The notes beneath the pieces were generated by a model. It had not been told where the DNA came from, searched no databases, and saw only the letters and a list, made by a program, of their open reading frames with translations. The position numbers and the translations under genes were made by a program. This document shows positions 1 through 5,986 of a stretch of 11,177 bases of DNA, piece by piece; the first letter of the stretch is position 1, and each line of letters opens with the position of its first letter. The stretch is from an uncultured Desulfovibrionaceae bacterium (lineage in GTDB: Bacteria > Desulfobacterota > Desulfovibrionia > Desulfovibrionales > Desulfovibrionaceae), in assembly GCA_947178315.1 (NCBI GenBank), contig CAMWXW010000008.1, positions 1 to 11,177 on the forward strand. The letters run 5' to 3'.

Positions 1-229
1 GTAAAGAGGATAGTGTCGTATAAAGAGGGGAAGGAAGAGGAATTGGTTCTAAATATTTAGGAACTCCAGATATATTATATAAAATGTAGTTTTTATTGCG
101 ATGCTGTAAAATATAGCCCATAGAAGCCATAGCACCTAAAGCATCTCCATCTGGATTATGATGTGCTGTTATGATAAAATTATCATGGCTATCTATTGCT
201 TCCGCAAGGTGGGCTATTGTTGTGTTCAT
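1..229 (-). CDS. DHH-family nanoRNase / pAp phosphatase, N-terminal part (runs off left edge)
   Basis: I translated this stretch by hand on the minus strand. It reads 76 codons from ATG at 229 to the window edge with no stop. The start MNTTIAHLAEAIDSHDNFII leads into ITAHHNPDGDALGAM (residues 20-34), the metal-binding motif I of DHH phosphoesterases (H24, D27, D29). This arrangement near the N-terminus is typical of the NrnA/RecJ-like proteins that degrade very short oligoribonucleotides and dephosphorylate 3'-phosphoadenosine 5'-phosphate in the cytoplasm. The DHH and DHHA1 parts further on are outside the window, so the subfamily cannot be fixed. The ATG lies 2 nt after the rpmB stop with no visible Shine-Dalgarno sequence, so translation is probably coupled to rpmB. 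Confidence 0.8.
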   Translation of the reverse strand, partial: MNTTIAHLAEAIDSHDNFIITAHHNPDGDALGAMASMGYILQHRNKNYILYNISGVPKYLEPIPLPSPLYTTLSSL

Positions 230-231
230 AG

Positions 232-447
232 TTATGCTGTTTGTTCGTATCGATGTACTACTGGTTTTGTTACTAGACCTGTACGAATACAACGGGTACA
301 TACTCGTAATGTTGCTACTCTTCCATTGCAAAACTGATGCCGAACTCGTTGTAAATTAGGTTGAAATTTACGCTTTGTTTTAATATTAGAATGGCTTACA
401 TTATTTCCTGTTTGAGTTTTCTTATTGCAAAAATAGCATTCTTTCAT
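232..447 (-). CDS. rpmB: 50S ribosomal protein L28
   Basis: The 71-residue product is a structural protein of the large ribosomal subunit. It has the family's N-terminal pattern CYFCNKKTQTGNNVSHS (C4, C7, then the TGNNVSH signature), the basic stretch KTKRKFQPNLQ, and RVCTRCIRTG near the C-terminus (C50, C53). The four cysteines mark the zinc-binding form of L28. Length is normal for the family. The start has purine-rich sequence upstream (AAGGAT, about 449-455 on this strand). It is transcribed away from the DUF177-rpmF group and is followed 2 nt later by the DHH phosphoesterase gene, so these two probably share a message. Confidence 0.95.
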   Translation of the reverse strand: MKECYFCNKKTQTGNNVSHSNIKTKRKFQPNLQRVRHQFCNGRVATLRVCTRCIRTGLVTKPVVHRYEQTA

Positions 448-479
448 AATCCTTCTATCTCCTCATAGTAACTCTTTTC

Positions 480-508
480 ACAATAGACTATTGAATTGGA
501 AAGATCAA
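480..508 (-). promoter_or_regulatory. Candidate sigma-70 promoter for rpmB
   Basis: Read on the minus strand, TTGATC (508-503) and TATTGT (485-480) are separated by exactly 17 nt. Each matches 4 of 6 consensus bases. Transcription would begin about 25 nt before the rpmB ATG. This is the best minus-strand pair I found in the gap, but AT-rich DNA yields such matches by chance. Confidence 0.35.
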
Positions 509-516
509 GCCTTTTC

Positions 517-545
517 TTGACTTATTTTTCAAATATGGGTAGTCT
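517..545 (+). promoter_or_regulatory. Weak candidate promoter for the DUF177-rpmF group
   Basis: TTGACT (517-522) is a good -35 box (5 of 6), followed after 17 nt by TAGTCT (540-545), a poor -10 box. It would leave an untranslated leader of about 100 nt before the DUF177 start at 654. Another AT-rich hexamer, TATAAG near 568, could serve as -10 with a poorer -35. The rest of the 448-653 gap shows no other gene or clear structure apart from a 5-bp stem, TCAAG/CTTGA (505-520). Confidence 0.25.
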
Positions 546-653
546 AATACAATATCTACCTTATTTTATAAGAGATAGTATTAGTGAATATTCTAACAGT
601 ATCATACGAATTACACCCTCACTTGTATTGTATGTGTTGTGAAGGAGAAGTGC

Positions 654-1187
654 ATGGCTGATACCTGGTTGCCTATAGCTACAATTCCAAAAACTGGAAT
701 TACGCTCTCATATTCAGCGAATGATAGCTATATTTGGAATGAAAAAATACAAGAAACAGCTTTAGAATGTTCTTTTATAAAGCCTATTGAGGCAGAAATT
801 TCCTTACAATTAGAAGAAGAAGGAATCCTTGTTTCAGGTTCATTCTCAGCACAAATTACGCTTCCTTGCTCATCTTGTCTTGAGCCGGCTCTACTTGATG
901 TTGGGCATATCTTCTATGATCTCGTTGAGGTGAGTGAAGATTCCCTTCTACAAGAAGGAACATACTTGAAAGAGACAAAAAAGGGAATAGAGATTGATGT
1001 TGCAGAGATTGTTTTTGAAGAATTTCTTATGGACGCCTCTATCTCTGTTCGCTGTAAGGAAGATTGTTTAGGACTATGTCCTTATTGCGGAGTGAATAAA
1101 AATAATGAATCCTGTTCATGTGATCAGAATAAAAAAGATCCAAGGTTAGCAAAACTTCATGGTTTAGTACTTGAAAAGAAACCATAA
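654..1187 (+). CDS. yceD: DUF177 (YceD-type) metal-binding protein
   Basis: A 177-residue protein of the DUF177/YceD family, whose gene usually sits just before rpmF as here. The family is linked to large-subunit rRNA maturation or ribosome assembly, but its exact role is not settled. The middle holds LPCSSCLEPA (C72, C75), the conserved CxxC strand. The C-terminal third has ISVRCKEDCLGLCPYCG (C134, C138, C142, C145) followed by SCSCDQNKKDPRLAKL, the usual ending of this family. I chose ATG 654 because GAAGGAG (641-647) lies 6 nt before it. A GTG at 639 in the same frame would put the Shine-Dalgarno sequence inside the gene. rpmF follows after 65 nt, probably in the same transcript. Confidence 0.88.
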   Translation: MADTWLPIATIPKTGITLSYSANDSYIWNEKIQETALECSFIKPIEAEISLQLEEEGILVSGSFSAQITLPCSSCLEPALLDVGHIFYDLVEVSEDSLLQEGTYLKETKKGIEIDVAEIVFEEFLMDASISVRCKEDCLGLCPYCGVNKNNESCSCDQNKKDPRLAKLHGLVLEKKP

Positions 1188-1252
1188 CTAGTGTATTCTC
1201 CTCTACGATGTGAGGTTTACTCCATTGTACGTAAAAATAAAAGAGGTTATGT

Positions 1253-1435
1253 ATGGCTGTTCAACAAAATAAAAAATCTCGTTCTAAAAAGGGCATGAGA
1301 AGAGCACATCATGCGTTGGTTGCTCCTAATATTGTTCTTTGTCCAAACTGTAAAGCCCCTTCTCTCTCCCATGTTGTGTGTCCTACATGTGGTACTTATA
1401 AGGGAAGACAGTATTTACGTAAAGGTACTCTATAA
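1253..1435 (+). CDS. rpmF: 50S ribosomal protein L32
   Basis: A 60-residue ribosomal protein of the large subunit. It starts MAVQQNKKSRSKKGMRRAHH, the strongly conserved L32 basic N-terminus, and carries a four-cysteine zinc ribbon: CPNC (C30, C33) and CPTC (C43, C46), followed by GTYKGRQYL. Length and motif order are standard. An AGAGG sequence sits about 7 nt upstream of the ATG. In many bacteria yceD-rpmF leads into plsX and fab genes. Here thiL comes next, so the lipid-synthesis genes lie elsewhere or the locus is rearranged. Confidence 0.96.
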   Translation: MAVQQNKKSRSKKGMRRAHHALVAPNIVLCPNCKAPSLSHVVCPTCGTYKGRQYLRKGTL

Positions 1436-1459
1436 CGTGTATCATACTTAGACTTCTCT

Positions 1460-1479
1460 CTCATTATAACTCATTATAA
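1460..1479 (+). repeat. Tandem 10-bp repeat CTCATTATAA x2, with a perfect -10 hexamer
   Basis: CTCATTATAA occurs twice back to back (1460-1469, 1470-1479). The second copy plus the next base creates TATAAT (1475-1480), a perfect -10 box, but there is no good -35 at the right distance. If used, transcription would begin within a few bases of the GAGGGAGAA Shine-Dalgarno sequence, so the thiL message would have almost no leader. It could also be a chance duplication. Confidence 0.4.
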
Positions 1480-1500
1480 TCGTTGTGAGGGAGAACATCT

Positions 1501-1563
1501 ATGATACTAGTTACCTATGCTCATGCACTATACTTCAGAAGAAGATATTCTTTGCTCTATTGA
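1501..1563 (+). other. Short out-of-frame ORF using the best Shine-Dalgarno sequence before thiL
   Basis: GAGGGAG (1487-1493) is placed 7 nt before ATG 1501. That ATG opens a 20-codon frame (starting MILVTYAHAL) ending at TGA 1561-1563, which overlaps the first 47 nt of thiL in another frame. The thiL frame itself is closed by TAG at 1508-1510. This could be a translated leader, a decoy, or the remains of an earlier thiL start shifted by a one-base change. The peptide resembles nothing I know. Confidence 0.3.
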
Positions 1564-2455
1564 CTCCTTCTTTGAACATTCATCTCGACGCAAAGATGAT
1601 GCAGATATTCTTCCTTATAATTCGTATGTCACAAGTGTTGATATAGTGTCAGAAAATCTTGATTTTAGACGACACACATTTTCTCCACAGAATATAGGCT
1701 ATAAAGCTCTTGCTGTTAACATAAGTGATTGTATGGCTATGGGTGCTATTCCTCACTCTTTTCTTATGGCTCTTAGCCTTCCACAGACAATAGAAAAGGT
1801 TTATCTTGAATCTATTTTAGAGGGAATGTCTACACTTGCACAACGTTATAATATATCACTTATAGGTGGTGATATTGCCTTTGAAGATTCATTGAGATTT
1901 GCAATTACCATATTTGGAATTCCTATTACAGAGCCTATACGTAGAGGAAATGCCTCTGTTGGTGATAGCATTTTTTATCTTCCGTCATCACTTCTTTTAT
2001 CTCCTTTAGGACTTGCTAGGGTAGGCTTTGAAACGCTTGAAGAAGGTGTGCACGGGTATCCTGAAGCTAAAAAAGCACAGTGTGAACCTACACTTGTTGA
2101 GCTTGACTCTCTTCATATTCTTGCACCATTTGCACAGAGTCTTTCACTCATGGATTCTTCCGATGGACTTTTTTCTGATATTCCTCGGCTACTTGGAACT
2201 CACTCCTCTTCTCTTGGTGCAGAGCTTGTTATATCAGAAGATCTACTCCATCATGAGGTACTTACGTGGTGTGCATCTCGTCGATGTAATCCTGTTGAGT
2301 TTGCTTTGCATGGTGGTGAGGAATATTGTCTTCTTGGGACTGCTCCACCACATATAATGTCCCTTTTGCAAGATGCTCTTCCACATATCGTTGTTCTTGG
2401 TACTGTAACGCAAGGAAATACGATATCATGTAATGGCAACGTAGTAAAAAAGTAG
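1517..2455 (+). CDS. thiL: Thiamine-monophosphate kinase
   Basis: A 312-residue protein of the ThiL/PurM-like ATPase superfamily. It phosphorylates thiamine monophosphate to thiamine diphosphate using ATP, in the cytoplasm. Visible family landmarks are a DDAD motif (27-30), VDIVSENLDF (41-50, normally TDxLVEGVHF), IGYKALAVNISDCMAMGA (60-77), LIGGD (115-119), VGD (148-150), MDSSDGL (212-218) and LHGGEEY (264-270, normally GGEDY). The metal- and nucleotide-binding acidic residues are kept, but several flanking glycines and the usual His of GVHF are changed. Length is normal. ATG 1517 is the first start in frame after a TAG at 1508. ATG 1523 is an alternative, and neither has a close Shine-Dalgarno sequence. 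Only 81 nt separate it from rpmF. No other thiamine genes are present, so this is a lone last-step gene. Confidence 0.83.
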   Translation: MLMHYTSEEDILCSIDSFFEHSSRRKDDADILPYNSYVTSVDIVSENLDFRRHTFSPQNIGYKALAVNISDCMAMGAIPHSFLMALSLPQTIEKVYLESILEGMSTLAQRYNISLIGGDIAFEDSLRFAITIFGIPITEPIRRGNASVGDSIFYLPSSLLLSPLGLARVGFETLEEGVHGYPEAKKAQCEPTLVELDSLHILAPFAQSLSLMDSSDGLFSDIPRLLGTHSSSLGAELVISEDLLHHEVLTWCASRRCNPVEFALHGGEEYCLLGTAPPHIMSLLQDALPHIVVLGTVTQGNTISCNGNVVKK

Positions 2456-2576
2456 TATGTTGCTCTTTTTCATAGATTTATTAGATATTGAAGATAGAGA
2501 GAAACACTCTCATATTGATAGAGAATGTTCCTCATAAGTATATATTAGTCATGATATCTGTAGATGTACGGCTATC
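2456..2576 (+). other. Convergent gap between thiL and mqnE
   Basis: These 121 bp between two convergent stop codons should hold terminators. The only hairpin I find is GAGAG/CTCTC with a 5-nt loop (2497-2511), and no T-run follows it on either strand. I see no strong intrinsic terminator and no gene. Confidence 0.4.
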
Positions 2577-3677
2577 TTACGCTGCAAGAAAGCGTGCATT
2601 TCTACAGACAGGAGTAAAGCCACTTTGTGTAATCATAAAGCGTAGTTCATCGATATGGAGTGCATGTGAAGAATTTGCGCCTGCCCAATGACCGATTTTT
2701 TCCTCAACAATAGTTCCATCGATATCATCTGCCCCAAAATAGAGTGCACTTTGTGCTTCTTTTACACCAAGCATAATCCAGTAGGCTTTGATATGTTCTA
2801 TATTATCGAGCATGAGACGAGAAACAGCAATAGTCTTCATTCTATCTATATAAGAATCATTTGTTGTCACCTTGCTTGATAAAGGATTATTTTTGCGTTG
2901 ATATGGAAGAGGAATAAAACAGATAAAACCATGTGTTTTGTCTTGCAACTCACGAAGACGGCACAAGTGATCGATACGCTCTTCAATTGTTTCTATGTGT
3001 CCAAATAGCATAGTACAATTTGAGAGATTGCCCATAGAATGTGCTACACTGTGTACATGAAGCCACTCTTCGGCATTGAGTTTTGTTGGACATACTTGTT
3101 TACGAACTCGAGGAGCAAAAATTTCTGCACCACCTCCTGTAAGCATACTTGCACCAGCATCTTTGAGTGCTTGTAACACATCTTCAATGCGTATGTTCTC
3201 AATCTGTGCTAAGTGATCGATTTCTACAGCTGTAAACATTTTGATATCTGCTTGTGGTTGAAGTGCCTTTATCTTTTTTACTAGAGACGTAAACCATTCC
3301 AATGATAGTGTAGGGTGACACCCTCCTACAATGTGTATCTCTGCAAACTCTGCCTGTTCTTGAGCTAATTGTTCTAATAATTCATCATGAGAATATATAA
3401 ATGCTCCCTCAGATTGCTCTGAACTTCGCTTAAATGCACAAAAGGTACATGGATGTATACATACATTTGAGTAGTTGAGATGCATATTGCGAACAAAATA
3501 AGTATTCGTTCCATGCTTACGCATACGAACATGGTGAGCTAACGCACCTACAGCCTGGATATTGCTATGTTCAAGAAGACGTAGCCCTTGCTCTGGTGTG
3601 ATTCGATTGCCTTCCATCACGCTATGATAGATATCTGCTAAGCCTTCCTTTGCATAGAATGATTCTTTATATAGCAT
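2577..3677 (-). CDS. mqnE: Aminofutalosine synthase, radical SAM (menaquinone biosynthesis)
   Basis: The 366-residue product is the radical-SAM enzyme that joins an adenosyl radical to 3-[(1-carboxyvinyl)oxy]benzoate, giving 6-amino-6-deoxyfutalosine early in the futalosine route to menaquinone. The 4Fe-4S/SAM motif is NVCIHPCTFCAF, with C73, C77 and C80. IVGGCHP (116-122) follows, and the C-terminal YFGADDIDGTIVEEKI (313-328) is the signature that separates MqnE from its paralogue MqnC. I chose ATG 3677 because GGAGGA (3690-3685) lies 7 nt before it, and the sequence from MLYKES matches the family's usual start. An upstream ATG at 3746 in frame would add 23 unlikely residues. It is divergent from mqnD, which acts later in the same pathway. 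Confidence 0.92.
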   Translation of the reverse strand: MLYKESFYAKEGLADIYHSVMEGNRITPEQGLRLLEHSNIQAVGALAHHVRMRKHGTNTYFVRNMHLNYSNVCIHPCTFCAFKRSSEQSEGAFIYSHDELLEQLAQEQAEFAEIHIVGGCHPTLSLEWFTSLVKKIKALQPQADIKMFTAVEIDHLAQIENIRIEDVLQALKDAGASMLTGGGAEIFAPRVRKQVCPTKLNAEEWLHVHSVAHSMGNLSNCTMLFGHIETIEERIDHLCRLRELQDKTHGFICFIPLPYQRKNNPLSSKVTTNDSYIDRMKTIAVSRLMLDNIEHIKAYWIMLGVKEAQSALYFGADDIDGTIVEEKIGHWAGANSSHALHIDELRFMITQSGFTPVCRNARFLAA

Positions 3678-3684
3678 GTGTCTT

Positions 3685-3690
3685 TCCTCC
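3685..3690 (-). promoter_or_regulatory. Shine-Dalgarno site that fixes the mqnE start
   Basis: GGAGGA on the minus strand, 7 nt before ATG 3677. It supports that start over the in-frame ATG at 3746, which has no such sequence at a proper distance. Confidence 0.75.
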
Positions 3691-3867
3691 GTATATTCTC
3701 TTGGAAAAAGAGTCTTTCTTCTTAGTATTTTGCTTCTTGTATACACGTCTTTTGTCTAATGCTCTCCTCTATTGAGAGAGAAGTGTATAGGTGTGTATTG
3801 TATCACTATATGCTTCTATGTCAAATACTCTTGCTATACACATTATATTTATGTCTTTTTATCATTC

Positions 3868-3896
3868 TTGCACCTTTCTCTTTGATAGTGTACTAT
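3868..3896 (+). promoter_or_regulatory. Weak candidate promoter for mqnD in the mqnE-mqnD divergent gap
   Basis: TTGCAC (3868-3873) and TACTAT (3891-3896) are 17 nt apart, giving a start of transcription about 25 nt before the mqnD ATG. A second option is TTGATA (3882-3887) with TATTGA (3905-3910), also 17 nt apart. Neither is strong. The remainder of the 250-bp gap holds an imperfect palindrome, CTCTC...GAGAG (about 3761-3777), which might be an operator or chance. I found no convincing minus-strand promoter for mqnE. Confidence 0.22.
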
Positions 3897-3927
3897 ATGA
3901 AACATATTGATTTAATTAGAGTGAGCT

Positions 3928-4713
3928 ATGAAAAAAACACTACCATTATATATTTCTCCGTGTCCTAATGACACTTTTATTACCTATGCTATGAATACTG
4001 GTATACTTTCTATGCCGTGTGAATTTGATGTTCACTTTGCTGACGTTGAAGAACTCAATCAATCACTTGTAAAACGTCCTCCTTGTGTGAGTAAAATTTC
4101 TGTTGCTGCTCTCGCCTACTGTAAAGAGGAATATACTATCTTAGAAACAGGTGCTGCTATGGGACTTGGTTGTGGTCCACTTGTTGTTGCAAAAGAAAAA
4201 ATAGAAAATATATCATGTGCAAGCATTGCTACACCGGGAATATATACAACAGCACATGCACTTCTTTCACTTTATGGAGAATTTCAAGGAAGACGTATCC
4301 CTATGCTATTTAGTGATATCCCGAACGCACTACAAGAGGGTAGTGTTGATATGGGAGTACTTATTCATGAAACTCGTTTTGAATATGAACGCTATGGGCT
4401 CCATCTAATTACTGATCTTGGCATCTTTTGGGAGGAGACGTATGCTATGCCTCTTCCTCTTGGTATCTTTGTCATTCATAATAGCCTTTTAGAATATAAA
4501 GAGACTGTGGAAGAAGTAATGCGAGCTAGTATAGAATATGCATACAAGCAGTATGATAATGCCCTTACCTATTGTGCGAACTATGCTCAAGAGCTAGATA
4601 CACATACATTAGAGAGCCATATAGCAATGTTTGTGAATTCATATACTCTTGACATGGGTGAACAAGGAAGGTGTGCTATAAAAATGTTGATAGATGCTTT
4701 ACAATGTGAATGA
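3928..4713 (+). CDS. mqnD: 1,4-dihydroxy-6-naphthoate synthase (menaquinone biosynthesis)
   Basis: A 261-residue enzyme that converts cyclic dehypoxanthinyl futalosine to 1,4-dihydroxy-6-naphthoate, the ring precursor of menaquinone. It is built like a periplasmic binding protein but acts in the cytoplasm, and no signal peptide is present. Diagnostic motifs are SPCPNDTF (10-17), KISVAALAY (56-64), LGCGPLVV (80-87), TPGIYTTAHALL (102-113), VDMGVLIHE (140-148) and DLGIFWEETYAMPLPLG (163-179). H147 in LIHE is the expected catalytic base. Length is normal. The ATG at 3928 is the natural start because it begins MKKTLPLYISPCPND. It is divergent from mqnE. mqnA, mqnB and mqnC are not in the window. 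Confidence 0.93.
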   Translation: MKKTLPLYISPCPNDTFITYAMNTGILSMPCEFDVHFADVEELNQSLVKRPPCVSKISVAALAYCKEEYTILETGAAMGLGCGPLVVAKEKIENISCASIATPGIYTTAHALLSLYGEFQGRRIPMLFSDIPNALQEGSVDMGVLIHETRFEYERYGLHLITDLGIFWEETYAMPLPLGIFVIHNSLLEYKETVEEVMRASIEYAYKQYDNALTYCANYAQELDTHTLESHIAMFVNSYTLDMGEQGRCAIKMLIDALQCE

Positions 4714-4758
4714 AGAATGCTATACTTTTTAGGCTCTTAAAGCTCTCTTGTGCTGTGA

Positions 4759-4774
4759 GGGCATTATATTTGCT
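4759..4774 (+). promoter_or_regulatory. Sigma-54 (-24/-12) promoter candidate for the rnf operon
   Basis: GGGCATTATATTTGCT aligns to the sigma-54 consensus TGGCACG-N4-TTGCW without gaps. GGCA (4760-4763) and TTGCT (4770-4774) match, and the key GG and GC pairs are exactly 10 nt apart. Three of the twelve defined positions differ. It is the only promoter-like element of quality in the 131-bp gap before rnfC, and it would give a leader of about 60 nt. Sigma-54 promoters need an enhancer-binding activator; I do not see a clear activator site upstream. Confidence 0.5.
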
Positions 4775-4824
4775 CATGATAGCAATGGTACATACATATC
4801 GCAGATTTCTCTTTGCATAATGCC
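4760..4824 (+). repeat. 8-bp perfect inverted repeat enclosing a small hairpin in the rnf leader
   Basis: GGCATTAT (4760-4767) and ATAATGCC (4817-4824) are perfect complements. Between them lies a second stem, TTGCT (4770-4774)/AGCAA (4781-4785). If transcribed, this would fold into a closed structure ending 8 nt before the rnfC Shine-Dalgarno region. However, the left arm overlaps the sigma-54 match, and transcripts from that promoter would lack it. The repeat could instead be a protein-binding site. Confidence 0.4.
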
Positions 4825-4844
4825 ATTAGCGTAGGTAGGATTTT

Positions 4845-5984
4845 ATGAAAAAAACACTGCAGAGGATAGATTATACTGCATCTACAAAAATACAGGTTCT
4901 TGAGCCACCATCATATTATACATTTATGTTAGATGCTGGATATACAAGTGCTGTAAAGAAAAAGGAAGAAGTTGTTATAGGAGATATCATTGCAACATGT
5001 AGAAATACACATCTCTATTCTTCGTGCAATGGTATTGTGGAGAGTGTTTCTGAGAAAGCGATAAAAATCACTCCTCATGAAGAAAGCACAAAAGAACAAA
5101 TTTCTCCTCTTTCATTTAAGACAATGGAGCGTAGTGCTCAAATAGAATATCTGGAAGCAAATGGAATAGATTCCCTATGGAGGAATACAAAGAATGTTCA
5201 GGTGTGTATCATAAATGCATTGCCTACAGATGCCGTTGCTGTGCAGTATATGCCATTTTTATTTGCAGAAGAGAAGGAGACCTTAGAGCATGGTATTGAA
5301 ACACTCCGTTCTCTCTATCCTTCTGCTAGAATACGCTGTGCTGTTCCTAAAAATGCTAACATTTCTATGCAAAGTGTAGAGGTTGTGGAGTACGCAAAGA
5401 CATATCCATATACATTGACTCCTTTTGTAAAGCAAGAGCTTGAAGGACAAGATGCTCTTGGAGTGCTTACACTCTCACTTATAGACTTATGGCGTATAGG
5501 AAGTATTGCACGCTCTGGGAAACCTCTTACTGAAACTATTCTTGTTGTCAATAACGCTGTAGTGAGATGTCCTGTTGGATATCCTTTAACTTCTCTTTTA
5601 GAGCGTCTTTCTATCTCTGTTGATTCTGTTGCAGGAGCTGTTAGTAACGGTGTCATGAATGGAGAGCCGTTATGTACTCTTGAAGGGGGCGTATTACCAC
5701 ATTTTTATTCTCTCCATACATTCAAAAAAGAAGAAATCCCTCCTGTAACTGATGATCCTTGTGTGAGTTGTGGATTTTGTACATCGGTATGTCCAGTTGG
5801 AATACGTGTCCACCTCTTAAATCAATATGCTGAAAGAACTATGTTTGAAGCTTGTCAAGAAGAGCATCTTGAAGCTTGTATTGAATGTGGAATGTGTGAC
5901 TATGTCTGTATCACAAAACGACCTATTATGCAGTATATACGAAATGCAAAACAACATACTAAAAAAATGTTGCCAATGGGGTAG
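4845..5984 (+). CDS. rnfC: Rnf complex subunit RnfC, lacking the recognisable NADH/FMN-binding loop
   Basis: RnfC is the peripheral cytoplasmic subunit of the Rnf complex, normally the NADH/FMN-binding module. This one has 379 residues, short for the family. It has an N-terminal barrel-sandwich-like region (about 15-75), an SLBB domain beginning SGKPLTETILVVNNAVV (224-240), and two complete 4Fe-4S motifs: CVSCGFCTSVCPVG (C306, C309, C312, C316) and CIECGMCDYVC (C345, C348, C351, C355). The middle region (about 105-215) is divergent. Where the family has a GxGGAGFPTHxK loop it reads GIDSLWRNTKNVQVCII (107-123), and the following acidic GAECEP motif is replaced by NALPTDA. The N-terminal GGxHP motif is also absent. 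AGGTAGGA (4833-4840) precedes the ATG. It is the first gene of the operon, and rnfD begins 2 nt after its stop. Confidence 0.88.
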   Translation: MKKTLQRIDYTASTKIQVLEPPSYYTFMLDAGYTSAVKKKEEVVIGDIIATCRNTHLYSSCNGIVESVSEKAIKITPHEESTKEQISPLSFKTMERSAQIEYLEANGIDSLWRNTKNVQVCIINALPTDAVAVQYMPFLFAEEKETLEHGIETLRSLYPSARIRCAVPKNANISMQSVEVVEYAKTYPYTLTPFVKQELEGQDALGVLTLSLIDLWRIGSIARSGKPLTETILVVNNAVVRCPVGYPLTSLLERLSISVDSVAGAVSNGVMNGEPLCTLEGGVLPHFYSLHTFKKEEIPPVTDDPCVSCGFCTSVCPVGIRVHLLNQYAERTMFEACQEEHLEACIECGMCDYVCITKRPIMQYIRNAKQHTKKMLPMG

Positions 5985-5986
5985 CT

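Noticed and set aside
171..359. Plus-strand reading frame of 62 codons with hydrophobic stretches
   Set aside because: It lies antisense to rpmB and the DHH phosphoesterase, both recognised by clear family motifs, and has no Shine-Dalgarno sequence.
2488..2879. Two plus-strand frames covering the thiL-mqnE gap and the 3' part of mqnE
   Set aside because: Mostly antisense to mqnE, with no family resemblance.
3677..3746. Longer mqnE from ATG 3746
   Set aside because: The extension has no Shine-Dalgarno sequence and does not resemble the MqnE N-terminus, while GGAGGA is well placed for 3677.
3759..3968. Plus-strand hydrophobic frame of 69 codons in the mqnE-mqnD gap
   Set aside because: It overlaps the mqnD start in another frame, and its Leu/Tyr/Ile-rich content is what AT-rich non-coding DNA gives. 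There is no recognisable Shine-Dalgarno sequence.
5157..5400. Frameshift or deletion explaining the missing RnfC loop
   Set aside because: The frame is continuous and downstream domains are intact, so the region looks diverged rather than broken.
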